Assembly (NCBI GenBank): GCA_015680685.1 | Contig: MNCI01001065.1 | Span: 366,602 to 430,601 of the forward strand | DNA: 64,000 nt | Origin: Gnetum montanum | Taxonomy: Eukaryota; Streptophyta; Gnetopsida; Gnetales; Gnetaceae | Reading direction: 5' to 3' | The notes under the pieces: generated by a model | What the model was told of the DNA's origin: nothing | The model's input: the letters and a program-made list of their open reading frames with translations, nothing else | The model's database searches: none | In this document: one piece after another, positions 34,731 through 46,800 of the stretch | Position numbering within the stretch: position 1 is the first letter of the stretch | Layout of the letters: the number at the start of each line of letters is the position of its first letter | Translations under genes and position numbers: made by a program

Positions 34731-34740
34731 CTTATAAACA
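34731..34740 (-). promoter_or_regulatory. Putative TATA box of the E4 antisense gene
   Basis: The minus strand reads TGTTTATAAGCC about 120 bases before the antisense ATG (34611). It is weaker than the E2 counterpart at 43080-43087 but in the same position. Confidence 0.35.
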
Positions 34741-35068
34741 TGATGGTTGAAGCTAGTTGTTTTAGTGTCCGATCAATGAAGAAATTTCCCAAAGGCAGGT
34801 ATGTCAGTGCAACATGAAGCGTGAAGATCGCAACATTAAACTCATAGATATCACATTGAATGTTATCCAAAAAGACCCTAAACTAACGCGTAGTTTATCG
34901 TCTCATAATTCGGTTACATTAATTACGGTTAGCACCAAAATTCTAAATTAGCTATATTGACATGCTAGACATGCCACGGTATACCTTTCATCATAGCTCG
35001 TAGAAACCTTACGCTAATACCTAGGAGGCTTGGCTTGCTGTTTTCTCACAAACTGTGTATATTGTAAT

Positions 35069-35092
35069 GGTCCGCTAAGACCTTAAACTGGC
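35069..35092 (+). repeat. E4 junction array 2 (single unit)
   Basis: One unit, GGTCCGCTAAGACC followed by TTAAACTGGC, with a GGTC...GACC dyad. It lies between the antisense ATG and the pol ATG. In E2 the same place holds a full array (43225-43700). Confidence 0.6.
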
Positions 35093-35195
35093 GCCCTGCT
35101 AACACGTACCACTAAAACCTTCTATCATTGCATCATAGTGACAAAAACAATGTAATAACTTCCATTCTTGGCAATTTTGCAAGTCAAATTCACAA

Positions 35196-38100
35196 ATGGA
35201 CAAAGCTTTACTCGCACCCCTAGCCATAACTAGCCCATATGGGAAAATTGTTAGGCAGCCTGATCTTGCATTGATAGGAACTGATGCTTTCTCCTGTGAC
35301 ATAACCATAGCAGCCTCGAAAACATCCCCAAACTGGACAGAACCTTAGACTTGGAAGTTGGTGATGTGACTGAGGATCCCCTTACCGAGGTCCCTGTTGT
35401 TATGTACAAAGGGGAAAGTAAAACTCTAAAGGTTAGTTCTATTCTTGACCAATAGACATAAAGTGCCATATCGCGAGTGCTCCAAAATAACATTGCTGCA
35501 TTCGCATGGTCGTATGAAGACATGCCAGGTTTAGACCCGAGACTAATATAGCACAACATAGTTTTAGACCCGCATATCAAAGCAATTAAACAGAAGGCAT
35601 GGAAGGTTAAGCTCGAAATCGCACTGACAATATGTGATGAAATCACTAAGTTGTATCAGGCTGGTTTCATTTGCATGGTCAATTATTCAGACTGAGTGTC
35701 GAACATTGTAGTTGTCTCTAAGAAAATGGGAGGAATACACATCTGTATAGACTTCTGCGATTTGAAAAAGGCAACGATTAAAGATAACTTCCTGTTACGA
35801 AGTATCGACTAGCTTATCAATACAATAGCTGGACATGCCTTGCTATCCTTCATGGATGGGTTTTTGGGCTATAATCAAATCCGTATCAACCTAGAACATC
35901 AATTAACTACAACCTTCATGACACCCTGGGGAACTTTCTGCTACACCATGATGCCTTTTGGGTTAAAAAATGCTGGAGTAACTTATCAACATGCCATGAC
36001 ATACATCTTTAGTGATTACATCTTAGAGAGATTGAACGATTACGTATACGACATAGCTGTCAAATCTAAGAAGTCGGAAGATCATCCAGAAGACCTAGAG
36101 TTGATCCTTAAGTGATGTCTCAGGCACGACCTACTGCTCAACCTAAGAAAATGCGTATTTGTAGTCAAAATTGGACGCATGTTGGGGTTTGTGGTATCAG
36201 AGATTGGCATACGAGTCGAACCCAACAAGGTTAAGGCCATCGTTTACCTAACATCACCTACAAACCTCACAGAACTACGTGGGTTGCAGGGTAGGTTGCA
36301 ATTTATCAGGTGGTTCATCTCAAAATTAACAAACAAATTAAGTCCTATGCAACATCTGCTCAAGAAAGGTGTTACCTTTGAATGGACCGAGGACTGTTAA
36401 CATGTGTTTAATGACCTGAAGAAAGAGCTATTACATTTGCCAACAGTTTTCCCACCATAAAGGGATCAGCCTTTCTACATCTACTTGGCAAGCTCAGATA
36501 TGTCTATAGCTGTGTTGTTGTGCCAAAAAAAGGATGACGGGTCAGAAGTCCCTATCTATTATCCAAGTCACACTCTATTTGCATACAAAACAAGGTATAA
36601 TGAAGTAGAGCGTAATTGTTTGACATTGGTGTTTGCACTAAAAAAATGTAGACACTATCTTTTCCATAGCCAAGTCAACATAATTTGCAAGAACAACATT
36701 CCATGGGCCATCACAAACAATTTATACAAGAGCAGTAGGATAGCACATTGGAAGGCTATCATAGCGAAATTTGACTTGCATTACGTCAGCCAATCATCCA
36801 TGAAAGGCCAGGCCATAGTCGACTAGCCTATAACATCACCTGTTGACGATCAAGCCATGATAGAGCCCAAGTTCCCTGATGAATAGATACATAGTTTAAG
36901 CCTTGTATCGACAGGCCTTGAAGTGATGTTATACTTCTATGGAGCTTCGACTACCAGAGGTGGTAGTGCTGCCATCGTCATTATGCTCTCCCCTGAAGAT
37001 GTTCACCCATTGGCTTACCGCCTAGCATTTCCTTGTATGAACAATGCGGTAGAGTATGAGGGGCTCCTCAGGGGATTGTTAATAGCTAGGGAACTCAACA
37101 TTCAACACTCGAAAATCCTAGGCGATTCGATGCTCGTCATTAATCAAATCATGGGGGTCTATGCCTGCAAAGCTATGCATCTGCAGACCTATTGCGATAT
37201 GGCTAAAGATCTCCTGAGACAATTCACGACAACTGATGTCCAACATGTGCTACGTAATGAGAACACTATAGCCGATGCACTAGCCACACTACCTGTGAAC
37301 ATGCCACCACATTTGTTTGCCACCTTGCCAGTCTTAATGACGGAATGTACAGACCTTGTCGTTCAAGCGATGCAAATCTCTTCTCTAAGCACTGGGGGAA
37401 CGCCAGAATGGTATGATAACATCAAAGCCTACCTTCTGCATGGCGAACCACTGCACGAGTTAACACCTACACAAAAAGACACAGTCCGCAAATGTGCTAG
37501 GCAATATGTCATTATCAGAGACAACACTTTATGTAGACGCTCTTTTGATGGAGTATTGCTAACCTGCGTTAATAACGACCAAGCATAAAGAATAGTTAGC
37601 GAAGTCCATGAAAGACTATGTGGAGGACACATAGCTTTGCGAACCATGGCCACTAAAATCAGACACTTAGGGTATTATTGGTCGTAATGGAACAAGACTG
37701 CCTTACTAAAGTTAAGACATGTGATACATGCCAACGTTACAAAAATTTAATACACATATCACCAACTGAATTGCATACTACACAGATTATTTGGCCATTC
37801 CAACAATGGGGACTAGACATCATAGGCCCCATCACACCTAAGTCTTCCGCAGGACATAGCTTCATGAAGTGGGTTGAGGCTATTCCCCTATGAAAGATTA
37901 CATCTCAACAGGTTTGCCATTTTATCTTGGACAATATAGTAACCAGGTTTGGGCTTCCCATGACTATTGTGACCGACAATAAGCCACAATTTAGTAGTAC
38001 CGAAACCAAATCTTTCTACAGTAACCTTGGTATCAAGCAATCTTTTTCCTCACCTTATTACCCATAAGCAAATGGTCAAGCAGAGGCAAAAAACAAGGTG

Positions 38101-38625
38101 GTCATCAATTTACTAAAAAAGATGCTCAGTAGCAACAAAAAACAATGGCATGAAAAAATATTCTATGTGCTATGGGCTTATCATACGACATGCAGAACAG
38201 CTACTGGTAGGACACCCTATAGCCTAGTCTATGGATCTAAAGCACTGTTGCCCTTGGAACTATAGGTTCCTTCACTGTGGATGGTCCTCTCCACGGTTAT
38301 AAATGAGACTTAACACAATGAGTCAAGGATCATGGATTTAGACTCAGTAGAGGAGAAACACATCTAGACACTCGACAACATCGAAAGATATCAAGACAGG
38401 CAGAAATAGAAGCATCATCACAACCTACATTAGCGACCGATCAAGAAAGGAGACCTAGTTCTCATAGCTGTTCGTGAACCAATGAGAAAATTCTCTGCAA
38501 GTTGGGAAGGCCCTTTCCTGGTTGTCAACACATATGGCAACGGAGCATTTAGGTTAGCAGATATCAATGGCAACGAACTCCCAAACCTGGTGAATCATAT
38601 GTACCTGAAGGGGTACTACATCTAG
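35196..38625 (+). pseudogene. E4 pol: reverse transcriptase, two RNase H domains, integrase
   Basis: The ATG at 35196 starts MDKALLAPLAITSPYGK, parallel to the E2 pol start. There is a frameshift near 35345 and another near 37680. RT: SFMDGFLGYNQI near 35850, MPFGLKNAGVTYQ near 35952; the catalytic YxDD reads YVYD at 36041-36052, so one Asp is lost. RT-linked RNase H at about 36470-36830. Second RNase H 36905-37310 with FYGAS (first Asp lost), VEYEGLL, GDSMLV and NTIADALA. Integrase: HHCC at about 37600-37740, GLDIIGP near 37811 and TDNKPQF near 37971; about eight codons are missing before KWVEAIPL. The end is the TAG at 38623. Stops abound, so it is non-functional. Confidence 0.85.
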
Positions 38626-38654
38626 ATGTTGGCTCAGCCCAAAGGCAAGGTAAT

Positions 38655-39020
38655 AATCGTCCGCTACGACGTAAAATTAGTAGTGTTGTACACATCCGCT
38701 ACGACGTAAAACTAGCATTTCTTGCACGCATCCGCCACGACGCTAAACTGGCAAAATTTTTGACCATCTGCCATGATGTGAAAATGGCAAGGTAAGCATC
38801 CGTATGCTGAGATGCTAAACTAGCATAGACTTGTCCCTGGGTCAAGACACTAAACTGACACCCACAGAACGGTCTTCTACAACCATAAACTAGCTCTTCC
38901 ACCATCTGCTACGATGTAAAACTAGCATGCTTCAGTCTGCCCAGACTTTAAACTGGGACCATGGTTTGCTGGGACTTAAAACCAACAACAACAGTCTACC
39001 AGGACTTGAAACTAGAAGTC
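38655..39020 (+). repeat. E4 junction array 3 (after integrase)
   Basis: About ten units of roughly 35-45 bases, such as CATCCGCTACGACGTAAAAC followed by TAGCATTTCTTGCACG, and CAGTCTGCCCAGACTTTAAACTGG. Confidence 0.85.
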
Positions 39021-40200
39021 ATCAACAGATTACTCACAAAGTAAGCAAGCCTGATCATTCTTGCACGACATCCCTACTAGATGGAATAGGTAGAGCATTG
39101 GAACAGATGTAACACCGCTACCCTCTTGGCATTCTACTGATTAGTCGGATATGCCGAAGGGCATACTACTGAACCCTTGGAGATGCTGCTACGATAGCCA
39201 CTTGGTATTTGCAACTCCTAGGGTCAACTTCATTACTTGGGGCCCCAGAGAAACTATGGTCACCCATAGCCTTGGTGGCCTCCACCCATTGCCACCACCA
39301 AACTTTCGCTTAGCAGATTCATTTGACTGGCTCTTTGCCTAGTCAATTGGATAAGATGAATCTGGCTGTCGATGGCGAATTCCTCAACCACGGCATCAAC
39401 AAAGGGATCCTTGCCTCTTGCTATGGTTCCTTCCCTATGGCTTGCACTCTCCTTTTCGCTTTGGATGACACTTGTTTCAACAGCCTTCCCAGTGATTAGG
39501 ATGATTGCTTTGTTCTCTATTCTTTGTTATGCTTTGTAGGTTACTTACTTCGATAGCATTGTTCAAAGATGCATTCACTAGGAGGCAAGGCATCACAGCG
39601 TTCTGAGGTGGCTGCTTATATTAGCTTGACTACTTGGGAGTGCAAACCCTTCCTTTCCCACCACCAGACATCTTATCTTACTTTCTCCTTCCCTTATCCT
39701 TACAACCACCCTTACCCTCTTCTCCTGTTTGTACAGAATGTGGACATACAAGAAGTCTTTTGCACATGGATAACCATGACGTCCATGAACTGGCGTAACA
39801 CAACTCACCTCATGGAAAGCATCTATATTTCACAAAAAAAAATGGACAAAGCTAGGCAAAATGGATGAAACACAACTTGTCTAGGCTATGTGGGCGTAAT
39901 GCAACTCGCCTAGGCAAGCCCACATATACAGTACAGGAGTAGCGTAACCTTTTAGGGAAACACCCGCAAGAAGTTGTCTAATAACATGTTTGCAAAGTAT
40001 TCTGCTCATGCTTGAGTCTTCCCCAAACCTTCCCCCACAACTGTAAACTTCCCTTTCTACTCCTTATGCTCCCAACCTCCACACCTCTAGGTTCGACAGA
40101 GCGACATTTGAGCAACTGCTGACGGACGAGGTTGCTTTCTTTACCTCTATGGTGTTTCGTATTCTTTGTCAACGTCTCTCAGGAAAGCCCTCCAAAAGTC
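39021..40200 (+). other. E4 3' untranslated tail
   Basis: No coding similarity seen. It resembles the E2 tail (47651-48985): both have a CACAACT(C/T)(A/G)...CATGG(A/G)AAGCATCT stretch (39800-39830 and 48470-48490) and GGTGTTT(C/T)GTATTCTTTGT before the LTR (40151 and 48928). Confidence 0.55.
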
Positions 40201-40213
40201 AACAAAGAGGGGC
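40201..40213 (+). other. E4 polypurine tract
   Basis: AACAAAGAGGGGC three bases left of the 3' LTR start; identical to the E3 tract. Confidence 0.65.
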
Positions 40214-40216
40214 CAT

Positions 40217-41450
40217 TGAAACACTGTGAAATTTCGAAGCCTCGATGATTTAACAAGGTCTTAAAGCTTAGGCAAGGATTTCCAATAAATGGCACATCTC
40301 AGCAAGTTTTCTTTTTTTGGCTAAGGGCCTGCTACACTACGCTACGCAGCTCAACGTAGTAGACTTCAGAAGAACAGAACAAGGGATGCGCAGTAATAAT
40401 GCTTCAAACTCGCAAGTTAGCCATGATCAAGAATCTTAGCTTTTTCCATACTACGCCACGTTATGCTATGTAGCGTAATGAAGCGTAATGCAAGTAGCGC
40501 ATTTGACTTAGCCCCAGAGACAAAGATAACGAAATTCAGTTGGAAACAGTCATTACACCATGATACACTTCCCAGCGTATCGTAGTGTAATCGCGAGACA
40601 GTTTGTTTAGTGTAAAAGACAAGGCCGAATGAACTGTCTTCTTAAAGGATGGTTACGCTATACTACACTCCAGAGCGTAATGCAGTGTAATGTCGCAAGC
40701 TTCAACTATAACATATCAAGTCAACGACATTTTATAGGTCTAGGACATGCGTCATCTAAACTATATTTTTCTACTAACCCTAATCTTATAAATACTCCAG
40801 CTGACAATGATCAAGGGGTTGGCAATTTTTGGTTGACAACTATTGGCAATTATAGGCAATTTTGGTGAGGACTGGCGAGAGAACAAAAGAGAATCGGCAA
40901 TCGAAAGAACATCGACGGTGACCAACAAGAGCTTTTGATCAGAAAATTTGAGTTAGCAGATACTTTGCTTCGAGTTTGACTCCCTTGTGCCCAGATTGGC
41001 TAAAACAAGGTAGATCGGCCTTTGCTTGTTTCATCTCTGAATAACTTTCTTGTTCTAGGCATGTGCTTCGTCTAAACCGAAGTTTTCCTACAATCATTGT
41101 ATTCGACATATTTTTTTATAAGCTAAATCCCAGATCTTGGGATTACACAATCTTTAAATTCAATTTATTGCATCCTATTTACATAGATTTTACAATCGTT
41201 CTACATCGGTTACATCATCTTGGTCACCTTCGAGATTATCAATATCATATCTTCCCATCGAAGTCGTCATATTGTGATCCGATCATTACAAAGTTTATTG
41301 ATTAGGTAAGTCCCTGTCTAATCAAAAAGACCGTTCAAGGCAACTCAAATTCGTTTTCCCTAGCATGGCCCTCGCACGGATCCGGGGTTGGAACTGTGTA
41401 CACGAAACTTCGCTCGGTATTTCCAACGACCGATGTTTTCCATCGTTACA
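40217..41450 (+). repeat. E4 3' LTR
   Basis: TGAAACACTG to ATCGTTACA, the same length as the 5' LTR. TATA element at 40795-40804. Confidence 0.9.
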
Positions 41451-42943
41451 GTAGTAACTTACTATTTAGCTTACCAGGCTTATACAATGACGGGAATGGT
41501 GGAAGATTAACCAAGACATCTTCAACGATGATCGGTTTAAAGGGTTCCCATCCCTCATCCAACCAACCAGACTCCTTGCATCTGTTGTAGAGTCTAGGAT
41601 ACCAGGTTGGGTAGGTTTTGTACTCACCTCCACATTAGCCTATCACACCTGCGCATATGTTCTTAGTAGAAGAAACTCCCGCAGCGCCATCTGTGCTAAG
41701 TTCAATGCATCCGTATCACCATGAAGCCCTTCCTCGTTGATGAAAAACCTGGTAACAAAAACACACTGTTAACATTTGGCTAGCGTAGCAAACATTACAT
41801 AGTGTAGCGAAACATGGCTACAAAACTCACCCGCTAGCACTGTAAATGGTTCCTGGTGGGTTTTGGAAGCATGTTCCCATATGACGTGCAATGAACAAAG
41901 TGTTGTAGAGGTGGTAGCAATTATACTCAGGCATCTCCCAGATCCAGGCCAAATGCCTCAAATTTTTTGGGTAGTGGCTAGACCCTTCTCCTTGCTCGCT
42001 GCTAATTGCCCCATTCGTCAAAAGTCTCAGAATACCCCGGTTTACCCTAAGCAACATGGTTTCTATTATGGTAGTTGCTACCTCCTCCACCAAGTGTGAC
42101 CAAACGATCACACTGAAGCATTGGAGGAGGAATTGCAGGAACTCCTGTGCTCCCTTTCAAAACCAAACTGCCTCTTGCCTTACGCGTGTATGGGATGGAG
42201 GAGCATTGGCCATTGGTCCGTTCACGTAGCACATAACCCCTACAATTTCTAGGATAATTAAAATTGGCCATAGGGCTACTCTGTAGAACACAATAGCAAA
42301 TGTTAGCATCATGTCCGAGCGCAATACACACATAGCGTAGCAAAACTATCATTTTAGCAAATAGCGTGCCACTGATTCCTATTATTCACATAGCATAGCA
42401 AAAACACAAAGGCAATAGCGTAGCAAAGTTAACTTAGCATAGCAACAAAGAGATTAGCCCTAACAAAGTGATTGACATTACGCCGTGATAGAACATATGT
42501 TACACTGTCACATCACACATGGCCAAACCATCCTGAGGGACCTACGCTACGCTATTTGCATGTCAACTGGCTCGAAATTGTCCAAGCCTCTACGGTAATG
42601 ATAGTCGTAGTGATGGCTATCTAGGCAACCATGCATGCAACCTTAACGTAGCATTTGTACATTCACCGCAGCCGAAACAGTAATAACGATGGTGTAAGGG
42701 CCAAAACAATGACAACACAATGACAAAGAAACATAGATAGCTAAACAAAATCGTAGAAGAAAAAGCAAGAAAAACAAGAACAATAACAGAGGCATGAGAA
42801 AATAGAGGAAGCATAGTAGCCTACCGGGTCAACGGGGTCTCCTCTCACACCACGACGTGTGCCTGTCTCACGCATCCTAGGGTTTCCTTCACTTCATCGA
42901 CTTTGGCGAGTTCCAGGTGTTTGCGTTCTTTTCTAGGAGCCAT
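41451..42943 (-). pseudogene. E2 antisense gene, exons 1-3 (right of E4)
   Basis: Minus strand. Exon 1, 42943-42825, starts MAPRKERKHLELAK and ends CCG|GTAGGC. Exon 2, 42280-41831, follows CTACAG, contains IVGVMCYVNGPMAN and EFLQFLL, and ends CGG|GTGAGT. Exon 3, 41748-41475, follows TTACCAG, contains SGWLDEGW and ends CTG|GTAAGC. Exon 1 (119 nt) and exon 3 (274 nt) have exactly the E4 lengths. All three exons join in frame here, which E4 has lost at exon 2/3. Intron 3 is interrupted by E4 at 41450. A TGA near 42836 in exon 1 and further stops mark it as decayed. Function unknown. Confidence 0.75.
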
Positions 42944-43079
42944 CGTCTTGCTTGCTGACTCTTTCCTCGTTGCTATGCCGAAATCACCTTGCTCTCTATC
43001 GCCACAATCGATCTATGCTCTGAATGTGGGCTCTACGCTGTTACGGTGAAAATGATGAGTTTAACGGGGGGTTAATCCC

Positions 43080-43087
43080 TATTTATA
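43080..43087 (-). promoter_or_regulatory. TATA box of the E2 antisense gene
   Basis: The minus strand reads GGCTATAAATAGGG, 137 bases upstream of the antisense ATG at 42943. It is a near-ideal plant TATA element, inside the retrotransposon and on the strand opposite to pol. Between it and the ATG there is no other gene. Confidence 0.6.
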
Positions 43088-43224
43088 GCCGTAATGGTGA
43101 AAAGGAAACTTGCCATTCTCTCTTCTCATTTAATGCGAGGTATGTCATGCAGCATAGCATGCCCACCATGACATGGTAGCACTATTTGCATTAAAATAGG
43201 TAGGCCTGGGTGAGGAGGCTTGAC

Positions 43225-43700
43225 ATGCTTTAAACTAGCCATTTGCCTTCACAAAAAATATCTCTCTAGGTGGTCCGAAAAGACCTTAAACTAGTAATCC
43301 TAACACATAGTTCCAATCTAGTTAGCGGTCTGCAAAGACCTTAAACTAGCATTTTCGACCCTTATACATGTTGGCAGTCCACAATGACATTAAACTAGCG
43401 GTTTCACATTTTTCCATCAGCAGTTTTGCATTTTTACAATAGCAATTTTTCATCCTTTATCATAGAAATTTTGTATTTTACTTCCAGGCAGTCCGTAATG
43501 ACCTTAAACTAATACTCTAACCTGTTGGCAGTCTGCAAAGACGTTAAACTAGTAGTTTTTGCATTTTTACATTAGCAATTTTACATTTTTACACTAGCAG
43601 TTTTTGCATTTTTACATTAGCAGTTTTACATTTTTACACTAGCAGTTTTGCTTTTCTACTTCCAAGCAGTCCGCCACAACATTAAACTGGAAAATCTTAA
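43225..43700 (+). repeat. E2 junction array 2 (between antisense gene and pol)
   Basis: Units such as GGTCCGAAAAGACCTTAAAC TAG, GGTCTGCAAAGACCTTAAAC TAGC and GCAGTCCGTAATGACCTTAA ACTA. Several have a GGTC...GACC dyad. Interspersed are TTTTTACATTAGCAATTTT and CACTAGCAGTTTTGC words. The array lies in the divergent space between the antisense TATA box and the pol start. Confidence 0.8.
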
Positions 43701-43809
43701 GCTTTTTATTATACTTTGTCTCAATTGCTCATGTTTCATTGCTACTTTGCAAATTTTCACTATGCATAGTTACTACGAACATGTAACTCTTAACTAGACT
43801 TTCATCTCA

Positions 43810-43820
43810 TTTTGGCAGGT
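43810..43820 (+). promoter_or_regulatory. Splice-acceptor-like site before E2 pol
   Basis: TTTTGGCAG|GT lies 10 bases before the pol ATG (43830). E4 has TTGGCAATTTTGCAAG in the same place (35168-35183). Spliced introns between protease and RT are known in Ogre elements of the Tat lineage, so this could be the 3' end of such an intron. A matching donor was not located. Confidence 0.4.
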
Positions 43821-43829
43821 TGAGCGAGA

Positions 43830-46800
43830 ATGGAAATCCATCATGATCTCTCTTCACCTTTAGCTTTAGCAGGTCCACATGGCAAACTCGTGAGACAATT
43901 GAACCCAGATCTAATAGACTGGGAATCACCTGTAGTTAGCACTGTAGCATCCTTAAAAGCATCCCTAGACTAGCCTGAGCATCTGGTCCAAGCCCTAGAT
44001 TTAGAGGCCGGGGATGTAACTGAGGGCCCTCTCATCAAAACGCTTGTGACCACATCTAGGGGGGAGATAAAAATGTTGAAACTTAGTTCCCTCCTAGATT
44101 TGCAAATGCACAAAGATGTAGCCAAAATTCTACAAGACAACATTGAAGTCTTTGTATGGTCATACAGTGACATGCTAGGTTTAGATCTGAGGTTGATCTA
44201 GCACATCATCATCTTAGACTCGTGCATGAAAGCAGTTAAGCAAAAGGCTCGTAAGGTTAAACTAGAGATTGCACTGGCCGTACGGGATGAAATCACCAAG
44301 TTATACTAGGCTGGATTCATCCGGGCAGTTGATTACTCAGAATGGATGTCTAACATCGTTGTAGTCTATAAGAAAATGGAAGGAATATGAATCTATATAG
44401 ACTTTCGGGATCTGAACATAGAAACGATCAAAGACAATTTCCCACTTCCGAGTATTGATCAATTTATTGACACTACAACTGGTCATGCTCTATTATCCTT
44501 CATGGATGGTTTCTCTGGCTACAACCAAATTCGCATTAACCCAGAACATCAGTTAACAACAACCTTCATGACCCCATGGGGTACCTTTTGTTACACTATG
44601 ATGCCTTTTGGGCTCAAGAACGCCAGAGCAACCTACCAGTGAGCCATGACTTACATCTTTAGTGACTACATCTTAGAAACGCTAAAAGACTACATGGATG
44701 ACATAGCAGTGAAATCTAAGGAAGCCGTTGATCATCCCAACGATCTAGGTATAGTCCTCAAGTGTTTCTAGATGCATGATTTATGCCTCAATCCTAAAAA
44801 GTGTGTCTTCAGGGTGAGAACCGAACACATGTTAGGGTTTGTAGTATCGGAGGTTAGAATACGAGTGGACCCTAACAAAGTCAAGGCCATCATTAACCTG
44901 GCACCACCTACAAATCTTAAGGAATTACAAGGGTTACAAGGTAGAGTATAGTTCATTAGAAGGTTTATAGAAAAATTGACTGACAAGTTACACCCAATGC
45001 AACATCTACTGAAGAAAGGGGTTAACTTCAAATGGACACCACAATGCCAACAAGCCTTTGATGATCTGAAGAAATACCTTTTGCACCTTCCAACTTTTTA
45101 CCCACCATAGAGGGATAGACCTTTCTACATCTACCTTACCACCTCGAACATGTCTATCGTGGCATTGTTGTGTCAGAAACGTGATGATAGTTCTGAAATA
45201 CCAGTGTACTACCTAAGTCATGCATTAATAGTGTATGGAGCGAAATACAACGAGGTAGAGAGAAACTACCTTGCCTTGGTGTTTGCATTAAAAAAGTGGA
45301 GACACTATTTGTTTTGTAGTAAAATCAACATTATTTGCAAGAGCAACATACTTCGGGCTATAACAAGAAATTTGTATGAAAGCAATAGGATAGTTCGGTG
45401 GAAAGAAATAATAGCAGAATTCGATTTGCACTATGTGAGCCAATCATTGACAAAAGGTCAAGCCATAGCAACACAACTTACGACCTCACCCGTCAATGAC
45501 CAGGCGATCATAGACCCCGAATTCTTAGATTAGCATGTTAGCACTATCAATGCCATCCCATCGCATCTTGAAGCTACTTTGCATTTTGACGATGCCTTGA
45601 CTACGCGAGGTGGTAGTGCAGCTACTGTCATTATGTTGTCCTCTATGGAAATGCATCCTTTTGCTTATCGTTTTGCATTCCCTTGTACAAACAATGTGGT
45701 AGAGTACGAGGGGCTACTCAAGGGCCTATTAGCTGCCCAAGAATTAAGCATACAACACCTAACGATTTGCGGAGATTCACAACTAGTTGTGAATCAAATC
45801 ACTGAGGTCTACACCTACAAGGCTACACACCTGCAACCCTACTATGACCTAGCAAAAACTTTGCTCGAACAGTTTGCAACTATGAACGTGCAACACATGC
45901 CACGTAATGAAAACACTGTAGCAGACGCCTTAGCCACCCTAGCATTAAATATTCCATCACACTTGTTCACAATTTTGCCAACTTCGATTACCGAGTGCAC
46001 GGAGCCTATGACTCAAGCAGGACACGTAGCCTCTGTTAGCACTATGGATCCCTAGGAGTGGTACTCCAACATTAAAGCCTACTTGCAACACGGAAAGCCC
46101 CCAAGTGGATTGACATCTATCCAGAGAGATGCGATTCGTAAGCGTGCTCAGCAATATGTGCTCATGGGAGACAACGCCTTGTGCAAATGCTCGTATGATG
46201 GGATATTGTTAGCATGTGTAAATAAGGAGCAAGCATAGAGGGTGATTAATGAAGTACACGAGGGACTATGTGGTGGACACATAGCACTTAGGGTTATGGC
46301 CGTAAAAATTAGACGTCTAGGGTATTACTGGCCTCACATGGAATGTGATTGCCTAGTCGAAGTCAAGATGTGTGATACGTGCCAACGATATGTAAATCTC
46401 ATACACGTTTCACCCACAGAGCTGCACCCGACATAGATCATGTGGCCTTTCCAGCGATGGGGACTAGACCTCATAGGACCTATCACGCCTAAGTCCTCCA
46501 TAGGGCATAGCTTCATCATCACCGAAACTGAGTATTTTACTAAGTGGGTGGAAGCTATCCCCCTGAGGAAGACTACGTCTCAGCAGGTTTGCCACTTTAT
46601 CTTAGACAACATCATGACAAGGTTTGGGCTTCCCATGACTATTATGATCGACAACGAGCCACAGTTTATTAGTGTGGAAACCCGAACCTTTTGTAGCAAT
46701 CCTGGAATCAGACAATCGTTCTCCTCATCATATTACCCACAAGCGAACGAACAAGCAGAGGCTACAAATAAGTCCATCATCAACTTGCTAAAGAAAATGC

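Larger units (their letters stand above)
24647..41450 (+). mobile_element. E4: complete but decayed Tat-like LTR retrotransposon (16.8 kb)
   Basis: LTRs at 24647-25880 and 40217-41450 are both 1234 bp. Between them lie primer site, gag, protease, array, eight-exon antisense gene, array, pol, array, tail and polypurine tract. It sits in intron 3 of the E2 antisense gene. The flanking 5-mers (TCAGT and GTAGT) agree at only three positions, so the target duplication is decayed. LTR divergence varies from about 4 in 60 to 17 in 60 in stretches I compared, mostly transitions. Confidence 0.9.
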
